Notes: generated by a model from the letters alone, not told the origin. A stretch of 64,000 nucleotides of DNA from Coturnix japonica (GCF_001577835.2 NC_029541.1:4786061-4850060), one strand, 5' to 3'; numbered from the stretch's first letter, positions 34,380 to 48,800 are shown. Numbers and translations are program-made.

Positions 34380-36584
34380 GGTGCTGGAGCTGGAGGGACC
34401 TGGGGGGGAACCAGTGGCAAAGTCAGGTCCAATGTGGGGTCACAGGCAGGTGAGCTGCTGCCTGCGGGCTGGGGCTGAGTGCATGTGGGGTGGAGCGAGT
34501 TGGGATGTGGGGCTGATGGCACTTGGCAGCAGAGCCAATGAACTGGGATGACCTGAGGGAATCTCATTAAAATGAATGTGCTTTCCAGCATTTCCCTTTT
34601 TGAAGTTACCCGATCTCCTCCTCTTTCATCTCACACTTTCCAGAAACATTCTAGTGCCTGTTTTCTTGCCAACTCTGCCCACTGGTGTTTCTGGGTAGAG
34701 GATGTCAGTGGGGGCCCATTGTCAGAGTTAGTGCAAGGCCACAGCTATGCCCTGCAGCATCCCAATTCACCTCTGCTGGTCTATGCAGTAGGGAGGAGAA
34801 GGGACTCAGCCGCCCTCCAAGCAGCAGCCGGCAAGTGGGAGCTGCAGGAACAGGTTGCTGAAGCTCAAGGCATGTTTCAGTGCAGCTATATTTATTCCAT
34901 TCTCGCTGGCGATGCAAGTTGCAGTGGGTTTAATCCGGCTCTCCCCTCCCCCACAAACATGTGGGATGCTCACACGGCTTGGGACTGATGTAAATCCTGG
35001 TAAACAAATTCTGCCTTATTTTGAACTGAAACCACTTTAGAACTTAGTTTTCCCTCTCCTCCTGTCCTGATGTGAATTGGCTGTCAGCTGCCATCCCGTC
35101 AAGGCCAGCGTGACACAGGAGAGTGGCGACATCCCTGGGGCTGCTGTTGGGACCCTGTTTATGGGAACCAGTCGGTGTAGGGCTGGAGACCAGCTGGGAG
35201 CAGAGCTGGATGCTGAGCACTGCACAACAGCCCTGGAGTCCCTTGGCTCAGGGTGGGCTTTGCTGCACTGTGTCAGGGCACTGCACTGTCAGATGGAGAA
35301 CAACAGTTATGGCTTCTCGTCCTTTCCTGAGCCTCGTGGCTATGCCAGCACACACAGCGAGGTGGCTTGAAATGCCTCCAGGAAATACTCTGAGCTGTGC
35401 TGCTTGGAGGGGGAGCGCAGGCTCCTGTACACGTGGCTGTGCTGCTGTGCATGGGGAAACCATGCAGCATTCATGCCCTAACCCAGCTGGGAAAATGGTG
35501 AAAACAGCAGGTTTTGTGGTTTTCTCCTCCACCTGACCCCTGCAATGCTGGGGGCTGTCACTCAGCCCTGCAGAGCTGTGATGGTGGAGCTGGCTGCACC
35601 CACTAGACATTCCCAAATCATATCCTTGAGGATCCACTCCCTCTTCCCCATCCAAACTGTGCTCCCAAGGAGCACAAGGTCTCCTGCCCTGGCACAGCAG
35701 TGAGGAGGGAACTGCTCATCCATCAGACAAAGAGGGCACAGCTCTGCCCGGGGCTGCCCTTGAGCGACCCTGGCAGGCTGCTCCTGCTGGAAGAAAGGAG
35801 GAATTGAGACCAAACGAGGCAGACATGACTCTCGCTTTCTCTTGTTCCGAGGGGCAGAGGAGCCCTGGCCCTCCTGGCTGCTCTGTGTGTGGCAGGATCT
35901 TGGCAGTTGCAGGAGAGTTTCTCCTCCTCCTCCCTCCTGCTCCAGGGCACTCTGCCTGGTAAAACAGAGCTGTCTGCTCTGTTCTGGGGCTGCTACCCCT
36001 TCCTGGGGTCCCTCAGTGTGGGGCAGAATGGATCCAGGACTCCCTTCCACTTTCTCAGAGCCTCCTCCAAGGTGCCACCAGCCCCAACACCTGCCCCAAC
36101 ACCTGTCCTCAGCAGCCACCCCTGCTCCATTTGAAGGCTTCTCTTCCCTCCCCGGTGTGTTCAGCCCCATTTTTGGGTGGCATCTGCACAATATCCAAGC
36201 AGTCTCTCATCCTTCATCATTCTGTGCTAGTTGGCCAGGTGTCCCATCAGCGCCAGCTCATCACTCAGGGAGGGAGCAGGGTTTGGAGCAAGTGGCATCG
36301 CAAGCACGACATGAGCAGCAGGTCTGGCAGAGCTGTGTGGGGCTGGGGGGGCTGCGTGTGCCTGGGGCTGTGGGTGTGTGGATCCCATGGCAAATGTTTG
36401 GGGAGCTGCTGCTCGGGGCAGGAGATGGAGCGGGCATGCTGGCGCCCATGCCTTGCCACCCGTGTTGCTGGCATGTGCTCTGTGTGGCAGCTGCCTGCCA
36501 TGGCAGGGCTATGGAAATCGAGCTTAAAAAATAAATAAATAAAAAAAAATAAAAAAATCAGAATAAATATGGAGATGGACTTAC

Positions 36585-36820
36585 CAAGTGGAGAGCCTCC
36601 TTTCCAAAGCCTTGCTGTGCTGCTCTAGGATCTCCCGTGTGTCAAGCAGCATGTGAGTGCGTCTCCCAGCGTGCAAGGGCTGGTGCCCGCCCTAGATCCC
36701 AGATCAAACACTGTGCTTGCAGGTCACGGGCTGTGCAGGTTTTTTGGGAGTGACCTCCTAGCAGCAGACAGTTTGCAGACTGAAGAGACCCTAACGCAGC
36801 CTGGTGTTATAAATAACCTG
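36585..36820 (-). promoter_or_regulatory. FMOD: Probable FMOD 5' UTR exon 1 and core promoter
   Basis: A donor GTAAGTCC on the minus strand at 36584 follows AGGCTCTCCACTTG. A TATA-like TATTTATAA lies at about 36807-36815 on the same strand, in near-palindromic context (GGTTATTTATAACACC). This suggests a non-coding first exon from about 36777 to 36585, as in mammals, and a 2.2-kb first intron. Inferred from signals only. Confidence 0.5.
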
Positions 36821-36834
36821 CTTTTTCTTTCCTC

Positions 36835-36855
36835 CCTCTCTCTCTCTCTCTCTCC
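36835..36855 (+). repeat. (CT)n microsatellite upstream of FMOD
   Basis: Ten or so CT dinucleotides just upstream of the proposed FMOD TATA box; on the gene strand this is a GA tract. Confidence 0.85.
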
Positions 36856-36859
36856 CGTC

Positions 36860-39800
36860 TTTTCTCATAGGAGTGTTGGCACTTTTCAGGCTCTCTCTGT
36901 TTAACGAGTTAGTGGAATTGGGGATGTTGTTTTTAAAAGGGCTGTTGTTAGGTCTCCTGCGTTTCTCATCAGGAAGTGATGAAGAGGCTTCTGGCCAGAT
37001 GAAAAACTCCCTGATTTTGAGGCGCTGAGGATGTGATTTTTGAGGAGAAGTGAGAAGGGAGCTGTAACTTTACCAAAGGAAGGGATGCTGTGCCTGCCCC
37101 AACTGCAGCCTGGGCTCCTTCCCAGGAAACCTCCGTTTATGCAGCCCTGTTATTAAATATTTAGGATAAACATTTCCATGAACGATAAGGCGGTGGCATC
37201 CAAGGTAAATAAATTGCCTACCAAAGGGCCACTGTGACACCAGGAATTTCTCTTCAGCTTGGAAGGAGACAGCTGGCATTTCTACTGCCCGTGCCCTCCC
37301 ACCTAGGATGGGGGGGTCCCCAGTGAGGCTGCTGGGGAGGGGGTGGGGGGAGGGAACATGTTCTGGGTGACAGAACTGGGGACATGGCAGCTTGCAGCAC
37401 CTCCTGCTATGCAGTGCCCACTGTGTCGTGCAAAGCTGTGGACTATTAGGTGCTGATCACTGTCCCTGCCCCTGCATGCTTCAGCACTGGCCATGGCCCT
37501 TTGATGGCTGTTGAAGCATTTCTTCCTGCAGGGAGAAGGAAGGAGGAACCCTGACTGCCCATTGCCTGCTGCTCCATGCCCTGTTCCAGCAGCATGCCTG
37601 GCTCTGCCAAGGAGCCTGCAGTTATTTAGCGGGCTTGGCAGGTGCCACGCTCCCTCTGGGCTTGCTTTCTCCTTGTTTCCCATTGATATTTCCCAGCCAA
37701 AACATCCTCTGGCCCTGGGGAGACTTGCAAAGATCCTTATCAATCTGTGTTCCTCACTGCAGGGAGGAGGAATGTGCGGGTGGTTCACGGACAGGGTTGT
37801 GAGGGACAAACTGTACAGTGGGGATTGTGCCAGTACGTGAGGCTGGGAGGAACGAGCATGCCTGGAAAGCACAGCTCTCTGTGGTGCTACAGGCTGAGTG
37901 CTGCTTCCTCCGGGTGAGTCAGAAAAATCTTGCCTTCAAGTGAGGAAAGAAGATGTGCTGCCCCAAAGGAGGTAAAGCCCTTGTCAAGCAGCAGGGGTTT
38001 GTACTCTCTGAGCCTCCATGGGCTTCAGTTGAGCTGGCAGCACCTCTTTGTCCCTGTGGGGCACTGTTACTGCAGCTTGAGAAGGGCTCACACCTTTGAC
38101 ATGTATGTGGGGGGGAGCCTGGGGGTGGTGCAGGGGGAGACCCCACTCCAGTGTCCTCTGGGGCTGTCTGAGGAAAGTGAAAATCTGCTGTCTAAAGATG
38201 CATATACATCTTATCTGGTTAATCCTGCAATCTCATGTTCCACGTGGCCGTTGTCTCCTGAGCCACTGTTGATAAGACCTCAATGCTACTGCTCATTTCA
38301 GGCCAGTGCAAAGCTTCTGCAGCTATCCACAACTTTCATCAGACTTTTTGGACAACTATAAACACCTCTTCCCAATGGCTCACTGTTCAAAGGAAGACTT
38401 GAATTGGTACCAGGAGCTGGGAACACACTGTCCTGCTTGCTCAAAGCCAATGGTCCCTATCACTGCATAATCTCATCCGGCGGAGTTACGCTTATGATTG
38501 TAGTCTGCATCTCATCAGGGCCAGACAGATGTCTGTATTGGTTTGCTTTGGTTTTCTAAACCAAACTGATATGAGCAGTGTCTATTTTGGTTGGGTTTGT
38601 TCCAGTTGTTTTGATCAAATGCTCTTGAGCTTTGTATCTGAAACCAGCAAACCCATCCCAAATTTGCCTTTAATTTACAAACACTGCACTTGGAGCATGG
38701 AGCACTGTCCTGTGCATGGACCACCACTCTGGCACAAGCAGCAAATTCCCCACTGCGTAATGAAGAAGCAAAGCAATCTGATGCTCTGCTAAGGATAAGT
38801 CTCATTCTTTCCAGTGGATGCCAAGCTATTAAATGTCCCACACACATCCAAAACCAGTGATCATCATTAAGCACGGCTACTTCAGAGCAGCTTCCCTTCT
38901 TACTCATGAAAATGTCATTACTGCCTCTTCTACCTTTCCAAGAAGTTTCGGCCATGCTGGAGCTGCTTGCTGCTCTGTTCTCCCTCTCCTGATTTTCTTG
39001 TTTGTTTCCAGAGGCTCCTCCTGAGCTTTTGGGACTGTGGCTCCCAGGTTTGCGTTGTCCTTCTCTTCCTCACCTCCCCATCCCCTCACCAGGCTCCCAA
39101 GCCCTCAGCGGATGCCCGCAGAGGGGTTTGTCCCTCTTGTGCCCAGCGGAGCAGCCATACAGCTTCCCCAGTGGTTGTCATCCAACAACAGTTGTCACCC
39201 ACACCTCTGAAGCCAACCTCAGCTGGCAGACCCCTCTTGCTTTCTAAGAATGTTCACAGCACCAGCAGCTAAACCAGACCAGGAAGGGGACAAATGTGGG
39301 GAAATCCTGGAGGGAGTGGGAGCAGATCTTTGGGACTCAGCCCTGGCCAAGCCATGCAGAGGGAATGCAGTCAACATCTGGCAGCTGCTGCAGCTGGGGC
39401 TGTGCTATCCTCTCAAGAAATACAGTGGTCAGCACGAAAGGGCAGAGTGAAACCTCTCTCATCTCATCCTGGCCTTCTCTTTTCTCTCTCTCTCTCTTTT
39501 TATTTCCCTCTCTTAGACGTACTTTCTGCAACCCAAACAACATTCTTGAAATGAGATTTGAGGCGATGAGAATTGGTCACTTGGAGACAGTGTGACGGCA
39601 GTGGGGCCATGGGGCTCTGCTGGAAACTTTGACTTGGGTGCAGGCGCAGCTCCTTCCGTGGGATGTGCTGCAAAGCTTTCCCTGCGTGCAATGAGCTGCA
39701 ACGGCTCAGCCTGGGTCTTTCCTGGCTGAAACAGGTGGGAGATGGCTGAAAATGGCTCTGTTTTGCCCCCCAGATCTATTCTGGCTGATGGCACAAAGGG

Positions 39801-42800
39801 AGGGAAAGAAAAGCCTGACTTGTCCCCTGCCCCCCTGCTCTGCTTTGCACAGCACCTGGGGCTGACGGTTTAGCTGGGGAAGGCTCTGCTGTGTCCCATT
39901 GTAATTATGGACTGCTTCTGGGGCCTTAGAACTCCATGTAGTAGTAACCATCTGCAGGTTATGATGGGATGGACAGTGTACTCCCAGCCCCTGGCCCCAC
40001 CAGTGTGGCTCTGGGTAACAAATGGCCTCGGAATATCTGTGTGCACTCTGATCCACTCCCCTGCAGACCCCACCTGCTGGATTTCCTCATGGAAGTGCTC
40101 AAAGCAGTTCAGAGCTCACTGCAACCACCATCAAATGTGTTTGAAAAGGTTAAGTGCCTAATTTAGAACAGAGCTGGAAACTATGAAGTGTTTCCTCATG
40201 CAGTTGCTCCCTCGGCTGCCCTTGGACGTCTGCTTTGTGCTGCGAACATCACCGTGGCTAAGGGAGGCTTGTTAGGGAAGAACCTTCCATCTTTCCCCTT
40301 CTTTCCTCACTGTGCATCAAGGTTGCATGAACGGCTGCCAGATGCTGGCTGCAGCTGTCCAAGGAGCAGAAGGGAAAAAAAAAAAGCAGCATTTCTTTGG
40401 TCAGAGACCTCGATTCATGTTGTCAAAGGCCCTTTGAGCACTTGGCTCCCTTCAGAACCCTCCCAGCTCTCCTGAACAAACAGCAGAAGGGAACAGGCTC
40501 ACTCCAGCCCATGGTCTGAGGCTCCTGGATGGGGAAGATTTCAATCACATTTCCCATAAGCAGAGCTTATGGGTCCCAGCCCAGCCCTGTCCCTGCCCCA
40601 CTCAGTGTAAACTGACAGCCCAGCACCCAACACTCTCTGCAAGCGGCTGCAGACACTCTTGGAGCCAAATATAAACCCATACAGAGATTAATAAATCATA
40701 ACCAGCAGCCTGAGCTGCACCAGGGAGCAAACAAGAGGCAACGTGCGTGCAGCCGTGTGTCCCTGCCACGTACCTGCCAGACAGTGCTGATGTGGTTGAC
40801 ACACACAGCCCCCGTTTCTATCCATCTCAGAAATGAGGATGGCTCAGGGTGTGGGGTGGGGGCAGCAGGGCTGGGGGAACAGGGGTGAAGGTGGGACCTG
40901 GTCCTGCTCCCCCTGCATACCCTGGTTCAGGAAGGTCACTGCACTGCACTGAGCTCCCCTCCCCAGTGGAGCACAGACTGTTTTTCTCTCTAAAGCATCC
41001 GAAAAATGAGAACTTCTTTTTTTTTTTTTTTTTTTTAAGCATAACATCAACTGCCTGGGAAACCCATTAGTGCTCCTGCCTGCTCCGCCACCTGGCTTCC
41101 CGTGCTCACAAACAAATTGCAGGTGCCACAGCCGGCAGCCTCCAAGCCCATGGCCAGAAGCACTGGAGCAAAGCTCTGCCCTCTGCACTCCTATTCCCAT
41201 CTCCACACTCAGCTGCACCACTCCTCTATACTGAGGGAAGATGTGTTTTAGTTTTCTTTTCTTTTTTTCTTTCTTGTCTTTTCTTCTCTTTTCTTTTCTA
41301 GAAAAGCTTTGGAAATAAACAGGAGCAAGAGGAGGGCGTGGGCGTTCTCTGTTTTTGCTTCTGTTCAGCCGAATTGTGTTGTTCAGCAGGAACTCGGGGA
41401 CCTGGCAGTGCCTTTGCAGTTTAAGGGGAATAAAAAGCATCGAGGGGGACGTGCACTGAGGGTTTAATCCCTGCAGTATGGAGCAGTGGTGCTCTAGGAC
41501 CTGAGTCATACCCCAGGCTGTGGGGCATGTTGCTGGTGCTGTCAGTCCGTCCACCCATCTGAAGGTGGATGTGGGGCTCCAGCCCCACCGGCAGCACCTA
41601 CAAACCCGCTGCAGAGTGGGGTGATGGGGAATGTGGGTGGGCACAGCTGAGCTGGGGGTGGGACAGCAGAGTGCTGTCAGCCCAGCAGCAATAATTATCG
41701 ATGATCAAAGCGACTTCTTCTCCACAGCCCCAAGCGCCGGGGCCTGGAAATCTTGACACCATTCAAGATACCGGCACAAAGCAAAGCCCAGCCCTGCCTG
41801 GGACATTCAGGGTGGCAACTGCAGGGGCTGACACCCAAGGCTGTGTCCCTCCCCCTCACCCCTCGCTATCGATCCCTCTCCCCCAGCCCTGCTCTCCTTG
41901 GTTTGCAGCAGGAGGCCAGGAGCACTAATTTCTTCCCTTCATTTGGTTTGGAGGTGGCTCCAGCTTTCCCCACTGAGCCAGCAGGAGGGAGGGGTTGGCT
42001 GCCTGCGTTCTCCTCCCGTTTCTCTGCGAGGCCCAGATGCTGATGTGTCCGCTCTGGGTCTCTTTGGCTCCCCAGGTCCTCCATGGCTGCAGCAGGGAGG
42101 AGGCAGCCAGGCCCTACGGACCCACTCTGCTCCTCCGACGCCCGCATTACATTTGCACGGCTGTGTGCCGGTGCTGGAGCTGGAACGTGCGCCTCTGAAG
42201 CAGCGTGGGGATTAATGGGCTGGAAGGAACAGGGCAGCTCTGCGTGCCGTTCTCATCCCAGCACTGTAGCCCAGTGCCGGCTCTGCTCCAGCGGCTCCTC
42301 TGAAACATCCCAGCTCAAAGTGATTTTACAACAAGCCTTCGTTTCCAGGGAGTCTGACCTCCTCATTAATAAATCAGCTGTGTTATTGAATGCATGAATA
42401 ATGCATGATTGTGCCCAGCCCTGCGCTGAGCAGTGTGTAAAAATTAATTAATCCTCTCACGTCACAGCCTCAAGGGCTGGTGGTGCACGGCTGATGCTGC
42501 CAGTGGTACCTGGCCTCTGCTGCACTATAACAGGGCATCCCAGCCCCACATGGCCGCACCCTGCTCACCTCTGGATGGGGGTTCCCCACTGCCAAGGCCT
42601 CCCCTCCCTCCAGGGGTTTTTTAGGTCACTCTTTTCCCTGGGTGTTTTAATGTGGAAAGTTTCCCTTTGTTATGGAGCTGCTGGAGGAAACCCCAGCAGC
42701 ATCCTCTTGCTGAGCCTCTCCCCTGGGAAATAACATCGGCTTTTTTCTTTCCGCGACCTTTTCCTGCTGTGGCTGTTAATAATGTGTAATCCTAAGTAAA

Positions 42801-45800
42801 TGTCTCCATTCAGGTGTGTTTAACAAGAAACCGTGATCTAAACTGTCATTGCTGGCACAGTCTCCCAGAGACCCCCAGAGGGGAATCAGCCCAAAGACAG
42901 CCTTGATCCCAGCAGGGCTTCTTCCCCGCAGTGTCAAGGGAGTGGTGGGAACACATCTGCTTGTTTTAAAGCATGACAAAAGCTTTTGCCTTGCGTGTGG
43001 TACCAGGGAGCTCCTTGGTCTGCTCTGGGCCACTTGCTCTCATGCTCTGCTGCTGTTCTGACACAGGCACCACACTCATCCCTCCTCTCATTCATCTGCC
43101 TAACCTTGCACGTGCTTTGGGCCCAATGCTGTGGCTGCTCAGAAGTGATGTGGGTGTCCTGGTTGTGGTTGCATGTGGGCTCTGGGGGGCTCAGAGCTGG
43201 TGTAAGCTGGCAGTGGCCCTGCTGTCATGAGGAAAGCTCTGCTCCCCCCCTCCCCCCAGCACGCAGTGTTTCATCAAACGTGCTGAAAAATAAACACATT
43301 TCCTTATAGCTCCACATGCACAAATGTTACACTTGGCTCCACACAAATGGCCAGGCGCCCTGGGACTAAAGGGGTTTTTGTTGGGGAAACGTTTACAGGA
43401 GTTGTTTGAAAATTCCTTCGAGCCTTCTCTTCCTGGCTCCTTCTTCCAGCTTTACTCCAGACAGCAACGATGAACTGGAGGTTTCCAGCAGCCTCCATCA
43501 CTGGGACATCATCCCCATGGTTTTAAGAAACTCTGGGACACAGCCACCAAACCTTGCATCTCCTCATGCATAGCTTGGGTCCTGGGTGTGGTTCTGCAGA
43601 CAGCCAGGACAGGGCTGGAACAAGGCTGGGATGGAAACATTGCTTGTTTGCACCCATAGCTACGGCTGCTTTCTGTGATAGCCAAGAGCTATGTAAGGAG
43701 CAGTTTGACTTCATATGTCAGGATGGTGTCTGGTGGAAAGAAACTGGGGGTGGCTGGGCGGGTGAGCAAGTGATACTGGGGATATGGTGTGTGTTGGGAC
43801 AGGGCTGGGTGTCAGGAGCTCTAGCTGTTGTGTGGGATGCATGTCCTATGGGGACATCTTGCTCAGCAAGCAGTTAGGGTAAAGGCAGGCTGTACAGCTG
43901 CCCTGCTGGTTGTGGGGACAATTTTCAGGGCAGTGTTTACCCCCAGGATGGGATCTGCTGATTCCTGTCCTTCCCGATGGTGACAGGTGTGGGGCTGCTC
44001 CTGGGACAGCGGCTGTGCTCCCAGCCGGGGGAGGATGGATTTGCAGCAAAGCCTCCGGATGTGTATTGCATTCCGATTTAATCAGAGCATTGCTGCAGGA
44101 CCATGGAACTGTGAGCTGCTCTTGGTGGTGTCTCCAGGGCTCCAGCACAGCGTGTTCCCCTGCACAGCCACCATCCCCAGCACCAAACCCTTCCTGCACT
44201 GCTTAAGTTTCTCACTTAATCAATGCAAATAAGCTATGAACCATGAACTGTCTCTGATCCCAGTGCAAATCCCTGTAAAACTCTGGAAAATCTCTTCCCC
44301 AGCCTGTGCCTGGTTTCCCTGAGGGTCGCTGAAGTGTGTGCTGCTCCCTTGTGAAGCAGACCAGCCCCTGCCCTGCTGGCAGTCCCATGGCCAGCATAGG
44401 GCTCATCAGCAGAGATCTACCAGACTCAGGGCTTCAGGTGCCCCTGTGGTGCTTTTCCTTTTGTGTTGCCCTCATCACAGCACAGACCTGCACTCATCAG
44501 CAACTCGTTGGTGTTGGGCAGTGCCTGCAGGCTTGCCCAGTTCTGCGCCCTGTGCCCTGTCTGTAAGTGCTGGGACAGGGGCAGAGCAGTGCACAGTGCT
44601 GCCTGCTGGCAGGGGCTGAGCTGCTGGCGAGACACAGCTGGATGGCTCAACATTTTTCCAGGCCTGTGTCTCAGTTTCTCTTTATTTTACGTGTTTTTAT
44701 TTCCTATTAAAAGTGCGCTGTCTCATTTCCTCCATGAAAAACAAGGCTCTTTCAGCTAGATGAATTCCTCCAGCAAAGCCTCGTTCTGTGCTGAAAAACA
44801 AACAGACGCCTTTGCCCATGGAGCTACACTGCTGGCCTCGGGGGAGAGATGCTGACCCACTGCGAGCGCTGCCAGCACCAGGCCAGTCCCGTGCCACCCC
44901 CTCCTCTCTGGAAATGTCCCCAGCCCCTGTGCTGGTTGCACTAGAGAAGGATCAGTGCCACCACTTCCCAAGCAGTGGTGCTCCCTGGCTGCGTTGTGAA
45001 GATGCTGGGGAAAGCAGCCAAGGGCTTGAAGCTGCCTTGGTCACAGTTTTGGGGTTTGGTCGTGGTTTTGAAGCCCTCCACCTGCATGAGAGCAGATCCT
45101 CAGAGAGTTGTGGGGCTGCAGAAGCTGCTACCAGAGCATCTGCCTCCACTGGAGCAGCAGCATGGATGCCTTTGAGATGAACACACTTCCTCTGCTGCTC
45201 CACCTCCACCTGACATTTGGGAAAGCAGAGCTGTAGCTCCCTGGAGCTTTCCAGCTCTCCTAATTGGACACGCTGCTAATGATGGCAAATGGCGTGCTCT
45301 GCATGGGGGGCAGCATGCAGGAGAGCTGGCCTGGTGCTGTGCAGGGCAGTGGGTGCTGTCCTGCTGGGAGCACTGGTGAGGTCTCTGAGGGGATCTCCAG
45401 GAGAGGAGGGGCTGATTTGCACAGCTGACTCAGTGTCATAGATGCAGAACTGCAGCCCCAGTCAGGGAATTTGGGGATGGGGGTTAACATCCCAGATGTT
45501 AATTACTGGGTGCCAGTGATTGCATTAACTGGGGAGTTAGCAGTTGCCCTGAACTGCTGGCAGCAGCTCTGGGGGAAAGAATGAAGGTTTGCATTGCCAG
45601 GCAGTAATTGCAGCCAACTTTCAGGCCCTGGGGGAATGGCAGAAGCATGGGGAGGTGAAAGGTGGGGAGGTGAGTTGCAGGTGGCGGTTCCAGCCCTACT
45701 GTGGGCTCTGGTGCTTGCTGTGTGCCAAGGATGCTGTGTGTTCTCAGCTGTGGCCAACAGATGTGCGGGGTTCACGAACTTGAATTGGCTGTGGAAATCT

Positions 45801-48800
45801 TTGTGTCTACAATTGGGGGTTTTCAGGTCTGTGCAAGGCAGGGAAGATTCAAAATGCAAGTCCAGTTGTGGCCCATGGGGACCAGTGTGTTTACTGGGAT
45901 TCAGCAATGCTGTGGATGAGGAAGGAAGTAGCACATACACAAAATCCTCTGTGGATGCAGAACTGGGAAGATTTGCAAATACCAGAGAGGACAGAGAGGT
46001 TAGAAACATCTGCAAGAAACACAAAGGCCCAGATTGGGAAATGAAAAGCAAATCCATCTGGAGGGGGTTGGAGGATGGCAGCAGCACAGCATGCAGTGGA
46101 TGCTGCAAGCTGCTTGGGGCAGCTGATGTAGGACAGGCACTTGGGTGCATAATGCAATGGCAAGAAGGAGCAGGAGCCCCTTGAGCTGCCCTGCCCCTGG
46201 ATGCAGGCTCACTGCTGCTGAGCTGGCGTTGTAATCCCTCTCCATAACCAGAAGGGCAATGAGCTGATCAGGGGCTGAGTGGGTCAAGCTGCACATGTAG
46301 CAAATACCCATTCCCACAGCTGCTCTGCAGGAGCTGGCAGTGGTGGGATGCTCTGATGGGTGCCCTGGACCATACCCACCCCTTTGCACAGCTCTCAGGG
46401 GAAGGGGTCCTGTGGGCACAGGAGCTGAGAGGCCTTGCTGTGATGGATTAAAAGCTGATTGTTAGGATCTTAATGGCTCTGCCATAAATCCGTGCTTCAA
46501 ACACTGTATGAGAGCAGGGAAACACTGATGTTCCCAGAGCTCCCTTGCTTATTAGACAACCTAATTAAATGATTTGATTAAATGCAGGAAAGTCTTTCTG
46601 GCTGCCCAGGTGCTTCGTAGCAACCTGGGATTATTGAGATTGTCATTCGAGAGACACAAAGCTCCAAGAGCAACTCCTGCCTCATCACTTGGGATTAAGT
46701 GGCTTTGCAGAGCTGGCAGCAGAGTGAGTCCTATAGAAATTCTGCTGCTCAGAACTTCTGAATGAAACCATGGAGTGGAGGGCGATGAATATCCACGTAG
46801 GAGAGAGGAAAATGAAAGGGAGCAGGGTGAGCGCTTGGTACCCATCACTGTGCTGTGCTCCAATGGTACCGGCACCACACAGGGCTGCCAGCTGTTGCCA
46901 GGGTCTCCTCAGGGCTGTGCTAATGCTGATAATTAATAGCAACAGTAGTAAAGAGAGCTGATGAGCTGGAGGGAGAGAGAAGTCCAGACTGCAGAGGGAG
47001 AGTGGGAAGGAGCAGCATGAGTAACAGGCATAAGGAGAGAGGAGGCAGTGTGACCTCTGCAGATACACATATTACTCAGCTCCTTTTGGCTGCATCAAAG
47101 AGTTCTGACTCATCAGCCAGGGGATTTAACCCCTGGATCCTGGGCTGTGCTGGCTGCTCCAGCCCCTCACCCACATGGAAGTGTTTTGGGGTTCCAGCTG
47201 CATTCTTCTTGAGGATCTTCTTTTCTCCAGGACTTAGGGAACTCATTATGGAGTCCCAGGAACTGGGGAGGGGGATTTGCTCTGGCAGATGTTCCACACA
47301 AAGGTCCAGATCCCCCTGCCTCAGCCCAGCCTCAGCTTTGCCTCCACCAGCCCAGGAGTGGTGACGGGGGGCTCCAGCCTGACCTACACCCCACTCCCCC
47401 TCTCAAAGGGGTTCAGCCCACCCAGGCTTGGCTGTCCCCTCCCAGCTATTGGGTTAAGAACTGCTTTGAGAGGAGAGGGCTGAGCACAGAGCTGTGGGGC
47501 CGAGCTGCAGAGCAGCTGGGAGCAAGAGGGAAAAGGTGGGAGATAAGGGATGGAGCTCAGCAAGGTGGAAAATACAGGAGCAGTGTGATTTATTTGCTGT
47601 TTCCTTTCATCTCCTTTCCTCCCAGTTTTCACTGTGGTTTGTGAGGAGTTATCTTGAAGCTTGTGTAACGACTGGACTGTCTCCATGCAGACATAGCTCT
47701 GGATCAGAGCAAAAACCACACAGCCAGGAAAATAAACCTGGAGCTGGAGTCCATCTGTGATTGATAACCTCGGCTCAGGGCCTCGGGGGTCTGTGTGAGA
47801 CCAGCTGGGACTTCTGCCAAGGCAAGTTTCCTTTTGAGATTCCCTGTACTGCCTGGGGAGGCAGAAGCCTCCGTGCTGCCACTGCATTGCTGCTTCATTG
47901 CTGAGCCTCTGTGCTCCTCTGCTAAAAGAGGAGTGAGCAGCAGTTTGTGCTGGACAGGAGGAAGGTTTTCAGTTCCACTGGAAAGGCTGCACGTCTGCAG
48001 AACCTCAGTAGCTCCTTTTGGATGGTAGATGCTGATACTCCAGTTTTGTATCTTAGGTTGTGCTCGCATCCCCTTCTGAGCAGCTATTGGAGCCAGCAGC
48101 TGCCCAGATTTCTGCTCTGTCCCTTTGCACAATTTGCTCTTTGCACAAGTGGGCCTCAAATATTTGGGTGATGAGTGGCTGGGGAAAGGACTGGGTGAGA
48201 AGTCCGTGTTGTAAGGCATTCCCAGCTCTCATAACCCCAGGAATGATCCAGGGTTAATTATAGCCCTTTTCTTCCCGAGGAGAAAGGAAAATGTTTAAGG
48301 GGGAGATGTGAGGATATAGTCCCTGGAGGATAAGTCCTGGAATGTTTTTGGAAATCTGATGCTGCCTTCAGTGTACACAGCTGAGGGACACAAAGAGCCT
48401 GAGAGGAGAACATGGAGCCTTTGCTTGCATGGGGAAAAGCACAAGGCAGAGACAGGAAGGGTCTCAAGGAGCAGACTAAGTACATCTGAGTGGTACCAGC
48501 AGTGCTGCAAAAGTGGCTCTGGTTCAAGGGGAGAGGGGAAAGCTGGCAGGAGTGGAGGTGGGGAATAGATGGTGGGACCCTGGGGGCAGAGGGGGTGTGG
48601 GAGTGAAGGCTGCATCAGTGGGAGCTTGGGGTATGATGGGATGTGTATTGCAGACCCTCATGAGGAGCTGCAGGGGAACAGTGTCTGGTGGGGTTTGGCA
48701 CAAAGTCACCAGGAGAGGCATTGAGTCAACCTCCCTGGCAGCTCTGAGCAGTTAGAAAATGAGCTGAATTTATAGCTGTAATATTTGGAGCCATTTCTGG

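Noticed and set aside
40844-41644. 266-codon minus-strand frame between FMOD and PRELP
   Set aside because: It crosses a 20-T run (poly-lysine in translation) and pyrimidine tracts, and has no domain. It is chance openness.
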